From: Leptospira adleri
Lineage (GTDB): Bacteria > Spirochaetota > Leptospiria > Leptospirales > Leptospiraceae
NCBI RefSeq assembly: GCF_002811985.1
Contig: NZ_NPDU01000076.1
Span: 1-20,704 of the forward strand
DNA length: 20,704 bases
Direction of reading: 5' to 3'
How positions within the stretch are numbered: the stretch's first letter is position 1; each line of letters starts with the position of its first letter. The translations under genes were made by a program, and so were the position numbers. Below the pieces are notes generated by a model, which worked only from the letters and a program-made list of their open reading frames with translations, was not told where the DNA came from and searched no databases. Shown piece after piece: positions 16,901 to 20,704 of this stretch.

Positions 16901-17094
16901 AAATGAGATTGATCCCCTGCATGAAACGGATTTTCCGAAGGATAGAAGACCCCGTTTACATAGGTTCCTTGGTTGGCGATTCCTAAATACGACAAAAAAG
17001 AATAATCTGCACTTTTAGGCTTACAGAAACAAAGACAAGTGAGGCAAAAAAGAAGAAATCGAAACAAAGTCCAATGAGGTTTCAAAATCGCCAA
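13912..17094 (-). CDS. Multidomain exported protein, probable lipoprotein, with two tandem DUF1566 domains; TTG start
   Basis: A 1060-residue paralogue of the next gene and the first gene of the operon. I start at TTG 17094, because AGGAG (17102-17106) lies 7 nt upstream and the product then begins with a good export signal (AILKPHW, a Phe/Leu core, then a Cys-rich end with residues 20, 22 and 24). The lipidated Cys is probably 24 (L-C-F-C) but is not certain. The frame can be read back to 17232, but that extension has no such SD and would bury the signal. Domains: Ca-loop-like motifs (DVDGNGLADYY near 112, DTNGDGIADN near 155); chitobiase-C-like motifs (VYSTDSSTPSFSP near 205-217, YTLNGADP near 400); Ig-like stretches; an SbsA-type module about 565-690 (IVFNKNM); and DUF1566 copies about 748-915 (DWRLPTQKELDTL, YYWSST) and 918-1060 (WRLPTIKELNSLVD, YYWTSS, YVRCVA). 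It is probably an envelope-anchored adhesin or binding protein. Confidence 0.92.
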   Translation of the reverse strand: MAILKPHWTLFRFLLFCLTCLCFCKPKSADYSFLSYLGIANQGTYVNGVFYPSENPFHAGDQSHFNGAQAGNTGSVVSVGGDNSTLGVSTRNNGVPDIIFLYNENGIPIAVDVDGNGLADYYICYKNQTEYSLMTGSGCTGNSVSVIVGQGYDTNGDGIADNTILSQISGDSLAPVSMISPNAGIYGSPIQLTIACNDNVAPGNIVYSTDSSTPSFSPLLGIASNPKIKKVTLGNGDGLYTIKYRCRDLAGNIESVHTDTYEINHNVPTVSISNVNSTGVSSQTGAINNLSFDWTSNYSGSYSIRLNAGNCQSGSILQSGIVSANVPLSVNISSNSFTVGLNTLHVCATAALTGYQTLSIVRDESQPSISPTPGGGNYGNAQNVSLSCTDNNPAGCGLIAYTLNGADPNIDGSNGTILTGTQFQNPISIPLNTAVTLKFIGVDLAGNLSPLQSVNYFINTSVATVTTNSFTPVSQLVNATSDQSISWVSDRNGVFTLRSGTDCSSGTILTGTNSAGNVTAGVPITTTILNSNFAQGANTVSICVANASLDPLYGNVSFSVTKDNARPIVSSTSPADFNAGSPVYVNPSPGRIQIVFNKNMDVSFGGITTGTKIKNVCYPAPTNPPLSVFVYDGASWDCIDFTATYTWVSATTLQIDFSWMNFPENAKILWTLSKTVLQDSAGNSPLNDIQQSFVTGMKSQYFKPFKTNQTSCWDSNGNLIPCVGTKQDGETQSGSNRNYSVQYYSGYPSDAVTEDTVSGLKWKTCVEGKISSLNSGVTQCADIVTPSASCSPVDSSNNPVKLEFWPFFSFQDGSNVVHPSGVNGCSYLNQCNSGAGFAGITDWRLPTQKELDTLSVFGSSSADATFPIPGFPDGIANYYWSSTLRRSNPFFAWGVNFNYGASDTFVRSNTNNIRCVSGSGSSVQSLTDPGDQTISDSTANLFWQKCSAGLSGSSCATGTATKPTWSAALTYCSGLNLAGRSWRLPTIKELNSLVDMTSSSSTLTINSTFFPNTKNSYYWTSSSYAPSPGNAWTVFFQSGGMTPFSSKTGTAYVRCVANGP

Positions 17095-17101
17095 AATAGA
17101 T

Positions 17102-17106
17102 CTCCT
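17102..17106 (-). promoter_or_regulatory. Shine-Dalgarno AGGAG that fixes the TTG start at 17094
   Basis: On the minus strand CTGAGGAGA places AGGAG exactly 7 nt before TTG 17092-17094. No ATG or GTG with a comparable SD lies nearby, and the signal-peptide pattern begins right after this TTG. This is the best-supported start for the first operon gene. Confidence 0.7.
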
Positions 17107-17381
17107 CAGAATAAAATGATCAGTCCTAAAAATACTGCAAAAAAAACTTGAAAATGCTCTTCCAAACGATGGGAATGGATTTTGAGATAAAATGCAAATA
17201 AAAAAATCACATTTGCCAAAAAAAGCAGACAAATGACAAGCACATTCAAAAAACGAACTTAAGAGGGAAGATAACTTAGAATGTAAAAATATGACCAGAA
17301 AAAAATGGAGAAAAGTTTTTTAAAAGAAGAAATGCGGATAACCGAGAATATAAATACTAAAAGGAGCGAATAACGCGCAAA

Positions 17382-17432
17382 AAAACCATGAGACAAAATA
17401 TCAAACAATCAAGTTTGAAATACCATGGTTTT
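17382..17432. repeat. Nested inverted repeat in the divergent intergenic region
   Basis: An outer pair of arms, AAAACCATG (17382-17390) and CATGGTTTT (17424-17432), matches perfectly. Inside it is a second perfect pair, TCAAAC (17401-17406) and GTTTGA (17413-17418), with a 6-nt loop; unpaired spacers of 10 and 5 nt separate the two stems. On the minus strand the outer stem runs into seven T in a row, like a weak terminator; on the plus strand there are only four T. It could be a terminator, an operator pair or a folded 5' leader for the tolC-family gene. It is AT-rich and chance cannot be excluded. Confidence 0.5.
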
Positions 17433-17612
17433 GCCTTATATGAATTTAATCTAAAGGTATCTCATACGCCGACGCACATCGAAATATGAGAAGCACAGAT
17501 AGTTGAGCCCTGCTTAACAAACTTAGCTTGAAGAATGTTCTAATGTCTCTTTTAAGCTCCCTTAGGTATAAGAACCGTAAGTCATTCAAAAAGTTATTTA
17601 GTCCACGTGATA

Positions 17613-19160
17613 ATGAAAGTAAGTAAACTATGCAAATTAATAACAATAAGACCGGTATTCATCGCAGGTTTATATTGCTTTTTCATATTTTCCATAATGG
17701 CTCAGGGGGAACTTCCCAAACAGCCTCCTATGAAGATTACTCTAGACCAAGCCGTTCTGATCGGTTCAAGCAACAGCGTTGTACTTAAGGTTTTGGAAGC
17801 TCGGAAGGACGTAACAAAAATGGTCATCACCGAAAAGTGGAGGGAGTTTCTACCAAAATTTGGAATCCAATACTACGGATTACGAAATCAAAACGTAAAT
17901 TCGACGGACAACATATATAACGATATTCGACTGACAGTTCAGCAATTGATATTCGATGGAGGAGAAGCAAGTTTAAATTTAGAGATTGCGAAGTTATCCG
18001 AAATGCTGAACGAACAGGATTTTAAAATCAATCTGTCAAAATTGCGGTTGGAAATACAAAAAACTTATTTCAAGGCCCTGGCAACCAGGGGAAAAGTTTT
18101 CATTCAAAAAAAAGCATTAGAAAAAGCGCAAGAGGCCTATCGTAAAGGACAGGTCGAATTCAAGCAAGGATTCATCACCAAGTTGCAAGTTTTGGATTTG
18201 GAAAGCAAAGTCAAACAATCGGAATTCAACGCGCAAAAATCTAAAAACGATAGCGATCAGGCCCTATTGGATCTCAAACAGGTGATGAATCTTGATTACT
18301 ATGCGAACGTGGAACTCGACGAAAATCTATTCTTCGACTTTGTCATCAACCCTCCTCCGTCCATGAATATCGACGAATTGATTTCGAGGGCTCGCAACGG
18401 CAGAGAAGATCTAAAAAAGATGCAGGTGCTTGTCAAAAAAGTAAAGAACGAAAAGGAAATATTAGATAATTATTATATGCCAAAGGTGTTTCTCGGCGGT
18501 TACGCGGGAAGAAACGGCAATAACAATCAATTTTCACACGATAGTTATGGAGTAAATTTTAATTTAGTTATGCCGCTTGGGAGCAGCGTCATTCAATCCA
18601 ACGGAAACACAGGCGTTCAGAAGGATGGAAACGGAATTCAAACGTATCCTGGATTCGGAAATCAGACCGTCGGTCCCGGGACAAATAGTTACAACTCGAC
18701 ATCGGTTCGTTTATTCGATAATCTAAGCCAGTCCAGAAAAATCGTCGAGGGGGAAATTCAACTTTCGGAAGCTCTTCTAAACTATCGAAATATGGAGAAT
18801 CAGGTCGGCTTTGAAATAAAGAAAACCGTGGATAAACTCAATCAATCCTGGGAATTAATAAATATCGCGAATTCCAGAATCAATCTACAAGTAGAATCGA
18901 GCAGAGTTACCGCGGCAAAGGTTGCCTATGGCCAGGCTAAAAAGGAAGATCAAATTAATTCCGAATTGGAAATGATAAAATCACAAGAAGATCTTACGGA
19001 CGCATTGGCTTCTTATGCGATCAACTGCTACGAATACGCTCAAGTAACCACCGATGAAGGCGGCTTACGAAAATTAATCAGTTATTCGAAAGGTTCAGGC
19101 AACTCGATCCTTTCAAACATCATCAAAAATCAAGAAAACACAATTAAACCCAAAAGATAG
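17613..19160 (+). CDS. TolC-family outer membrane efflux protein
   Basis: This 515-residue protein resembles the OEP/TolC family, whose trimers form an outer-membrane beta barrel with a periplasmic helical tunnel for RND, MFS or ABC exporters. A signal peptide (MKVSKLCK, a hydrophobic core, cut near SIMA-QG) is followed by the family's N-terminal pattern ITLDQAVLIGSSNS. Two long helical halves each contain beta-like strands: GIQYYGLRN with VQQLIFDGG in the first, and VFLGGYAG with VNFNLVMPLG in the second. Between the last strands is a Gly/Asn-rich insert (about residues 325-365), probably an extracellular loop. I chose ATG 17613; GTG 17607 is in frame two codons earlier, and neither has a clear SD. 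The next gene begins 8 nt after the stop, so they form an operon. No inner-membrane pump or adaptor is in the window, so the substrate is unknown. The function as a channel is well supported by family resemblance. Confidence 0.9.
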   Translation: MKVSKLCKLITIRPVFIAGLYCFFIFSIMAQGELPKQPPMKITLDQAVLIGSSNSVVLKVLEARKDVTKMVITEKWREFLPKFGIQYYGLRNQNVNSTDNIYNDIRLTVQQLIFDGGEASLNLEIAKLSEMLNEQDFKINLSKLRLEIQKTYFKALATRGKVFIQKKALEKAQEAYRKGQVEFKQGFITKLQVLDLESKVKQSEFNAQKSKNDSDQALLDLKQVMNLDYYANVELDENLFFDFVINPPPSMNIDELISRARNGREDLKKMQVLVKKVKNEKEILDNYYMPKVFLGGYAGRNGNNNQFSHDSYGVNFNLVMPLGSSVIQSNGNTGVQKDGNGIQTYPGFGNQTVGPGTNSYNSTSVRLFDNLSQSRKIVEGEIQLSEALLNYRNMENQVGFEIKKTVDKLNQSWELINIANSRINLQVESSRVTAAKVAYGQAKKEDQINSELEMIKSQEDLTDALASYAINCYEYAQVTTDEGGLRKLISYSKGSGNSILSNIIKNQENTIKPKR

Positions 19161-19162
19161 GA
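19159..19162 (+). promoter_or_regulatory. Ribosome binding site of the Ig-like lipoprotein, overlapping the tolC-family stop
   Basis: AGGA overlaps the TAG stop (19158-19160) of the upstream gene and lies 6 nt before ATG 19169, indicating coupled translation of the two genes. Confidence 0.65.
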
Positions 19163-19168
19163 TAAAAA

Positions 19169-20704
19169 ATGAAAAATCAGAAAAGAATAACCAAAAATTG
19201 TAAATTACCTTTTTATTATATCCTCTTTGGGATTCATTTGCTGCTTTCAAACTGCCAGGACACCGGCGAAAAACTCCTAGGTTTGGGCGCACTTTGGGGC
19301 GACCCTCCTCCGGAAGTCATTTTTAGCAGCCCCAGATCAGGCACTGACGGACTTCCGGCCGATCAAAAATTTGACGTGGGCTTTAGCAGAGAGATGAACA
19401 TGCAGAGTTGTAGAATTGCCTTCAGCATGTCTCCTCAAACGGTTGGATTCTTTACCGAATTGAATGGAACCGTCCTTACCTTTGCTCCTTCGGCGGCATT
19501 AAATCCCGGGACTTATACTTACACTGTGACTAAAAGTTGCGAAGACAAGGCGGGGTTGGATCTGAAAGATCCGTTTAGCGCTTCCATATCAATTGGAAAC
19601 GCTTCCAGCGCCGGTCAAAGTCCGGCCGTCAACGGAATGTTTTTGGCAGCGGGAAATAGTGCAGCCTGCAACGGGGGAACTGCCACCCAAACTAATTTTT
19701 TTACCACCGATGTGATCAATGCCTGTATGGGTAATCCGACCGTAAACCCGATTCTTATTAATTTTTCAAGACCAATGAATACTTCTGCGACGTTAACTGC
19801 GCTTTCGATTAGTCCGGGAATTTCTGCAAAATACGTATGGACGTCTGGAAATACACTTTCCATCCAACCTGATTTTGCCCTAACGGCAAATCAAAGATAC
19901 AATATCAGTTTTGGCACTGGCGCGAAAGATACGAACGGGATTGCATTGAGCGGCAACCCGATCGGAAGTTTTTTCGTAGGGACTGCCAACGCAGGACCGA
20001 ATGTTAACACGATCACCGTTACCACTGGTTCCTTAGCAGGTTGCCAAGCCGGAATCGGAACGCCGGTAGACATCCTAACTACGAATGTTCTCAACGGTTG
20101 CCTAGGAAATCCAAACGGCCAATCCATTACTTTCAATTTTAATACTCCTATGAATCCTTCCGTCACCCAAAGCGCAATCGGGGTCAGTCCTCCGGTGAGC
20201 GGCACATACACATGGACGGGAGGAAATCAAATCTTAACGTTCACCTCGGATTCAAAATTAGATTTCGGAACCAGATATACCATTTCCGTAGGCACATCGG
20301 CGGAAGCCTCGAACGGAAATAAAATAGCCACTCCGATATCCGGCAGCTTTCTTGCGGGAGGAAATAATCCAAATCCGTCCGTGCAAGCGATCGGCTTGGT
20401 AAGTCAGGTCGGGGCGCCGGGGTGTGCTCCAAGTTTTCCTGCAATCGGAAGTGCGACAGGCGGAACCTGGGTTTCTACATCCTGCTGGTGGGACAACAGC
20501 TTACCCGTATTACAACCGAGCAACTATCGATTTGAAGGCGGGGATGACGGCACGAACAATGCGGCATCTTGTAACGATAAAACTACGGATGATTTCAGAA
20601 TCGTGTTTAACAGTTATATGAATCTCGGGAATACGGTCGGCGCAGTGTCCCTATCGCGGGATTCCGGGTCATCCACGGTAATTCGCTTATCAAGTTGGAA
20701 TTGG
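19169..20704 (+). CDS. Ig-like (SbsA/Big_5-type) repeat lipoprotein, 3' end beyond the window
   Basis: The frame from ATG 19169 stays open for 512 codons to the last base, so the gene is partial and its C-terminus is unknown. The N-terminus is basic (MKNQKR), with a hydrophobic core and lipobox L-S-N-C at residues 26-29. The mature part consists of SbsA-type Ig-like repeats of about 130 residues, each marked by a strand ending in a Pro/Tyr-Met-Asn motif: FSREMN, INFSRPMN, FNFNTPMN and VFNSYMN. Repeats two to four also carry paired Cys (ACNGG with NACMGNP; GCQAG with NGCLGNP; GCAP with SCWW), probably disulfides. Each Ig-like repeat ends with a strand such as YNISFGTGAKD or YTISVGTSAE. Such proteins in leptospires are envelope lipoproteins, often of unknown role. 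Being directly behind a TolC-family gene suggests it works with that channel or is exported with it, but that is inference. Confidence 0.9.
   Translation, partial: MKNQKRITKNCKLPFYYILFGIHLLLSNCQDTGEKLLGLGALWGDPPPEVIFSSPRSGTDGLPADQKFDVGFSREMNMQSCRIAFSMSPQTVGFFTELNGTVLTFAPSAALNPGTYTYTVTKSCEDKAGLDLKDPFSASISIGNASSAGQSPAVNGMFLAAGNSAACNGGTATQTNFFTTDVINACMGNPTVNPILINFSRPMNTSATLTALSISPGISAKYVWTSGNTLSIQPDFALTANQRYNISFGTGAKDTNGIALSGNPIGSFFVGTANAGPNVNTITVTTGSLAGCQAGIGTPVDILTTNVLNGCLGNPNGQSITFNFNTPMNPSVTQSAIGVSPPVSGTYTWTGGNQILTFTSDSKLDFGTRYTISVGTSAEASNGNKIATPISGSFLAGGNNPNPSVQAIGLVSQVGAPGCAPSFPAIGSATGGTWVSTSCWWDNSLPVLQPSNYRFEGGDDGTNNAASCNDKTTDDFRIVFNSYMNLGNTVGAVSLSRDSGSSTVIRLSSWNW

Larger units (their letters stand above)
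17095..17612. other. Divergent intergenic region between the giant operon and the tolC-family gene
   Basis: About 518 nt of AT-rich DNA lie between two divergent starts, so promoters for both directions are expected here. For the leftward operon the best candidate I see is TTGGCA (17214-17219) with a 17-nt gap to TGCATT (17191-17196), which is a poor match. For the rightward gene there are only weak -10-like strings such as TCTAAT and TATAAG between 17535 and 17575. A nested inverted repeat sits at 17382-17432. An AAGGAG at about 17360-17366 has no start codon at usable distance. No convincing gene or tRNA is present. Confidence 0.6.

Noticed and set aside
17095..17232. 46-codon upstream extension of the first operon gene
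   Set aside because: No matching ribosome site; AGGAG and a clear export signal support the TTG at 17094 instead.
17388..17489. Possible 33-residue plus-strand peptide (ATG inside the inverted repeat)
   Set aside because: The nearest SD-like AAGGAG is more than 20 nt upstream and the ATG is part of the palindrome; the peptide has no recognisable feature.
17446..17646. 66-codon minus-strand frame in the divergent region
   Set aside because: It overlaps the start of the tolC-family gene, has no SD and no signal or domain; better explained as intergenic DNA.
19615..20211. Minus-strand frames of 82 and 106 codons at 19615-19863 and 19891-20211
   Set aside because: Antisense to the Ig-like lipoprotein, whose plus-strand frame is open throughout and shows regular Ig-like repeats.
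1..20704. tRNA, rRNA or CRISPR array
   Set aside because: No cloverleaf, conserved rRNA stretches or regularly spaced identical DNA repeats were seen; the repeats present are protein-level.

Overview
The window most likely comes from a Leptospira-type spirochaete. It carries several long secreted or lipidated proteins of kinds expanded in that genus: a giant protein resembling the uncharacterised Leptospira TIGR04388 group, DUF1566 (Lcl C-terminal-like) proteins, and SbsA-type Ig-like lipoproteins. The DNA is moderately AT-rich and the lipoboxes are of the relaxed spirochaetal kind. The genus is assigned by recognising families, not by a database search.

Layout from left to right. Positions 36-515 (+) hold the decayed C-terminal part of a DDE transposase. 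Positions 570-17094 (-) hold five genes in one direction, spaced 45, 37, 11 and 4 nt apart, which look like one operon of about 16.5 kb. In transcription order they are: a 1060-residue membrane-anchored multidomain protein ending in two DUF1566 domains (13912-17094); its 957-residue lipoprotein paralogue with one DUF1566 domain (10993-13866); a 181-residue secreted protein that is essentially one DUF1566 domain (10410-10955); a 3049-residue giant protein (1249-10398); and a small lipoprotein of about 224 residues (570-1244). Positions 17095-17612 are a divergent intergenic region with a nested inverted repeat. Positions 17613-19160 (+) encode a TolC-family outer-membrane efflux protein. It is followed after 8 nt by an Ig-like lipoprotein that stays open to the right edge (19169-20704).

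The most interesting object is the giant protein. After a signal peptide it has Gln-rich helical regions, a set of 24-residue C-x-x-G-H-x-C repeats, three copies of a DLPP-type module, a long hydrophobic Ala-rich stretch and a beta-rich glycine/asparagine region. These are followed by a Hint (self-cleaving, intein-like) domain at residues 2011-2165 with C1, T-x-x-H and terminal H-N all present, a long charged coiled-coil stretch, and an M23 (LytM-type) zinc peptidase at the C-terminus with intact ligand motifs. Hint followed by a C-terminal hydrolase is the layout of a polymorphic toxin or another autoprocessed surface protein. The small lipoprotein starts within a few bases of its stop codon, with its ribosome binding site inside the giant's last codons, so it is a natural candidate partner (immunity protein, inhibitor or anchor).

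The three upstream genes share Ca-loop-like motifs, chitobiase-C-terminal-like motifs, Ig-like modules and DUF1566 (C-type-lectin-like) ends. This suggests surface or periplasmic binding proteins made together with the giant. The divergent TolC gene could be an unrelated efflux component or an export route. All system-level function is inference.
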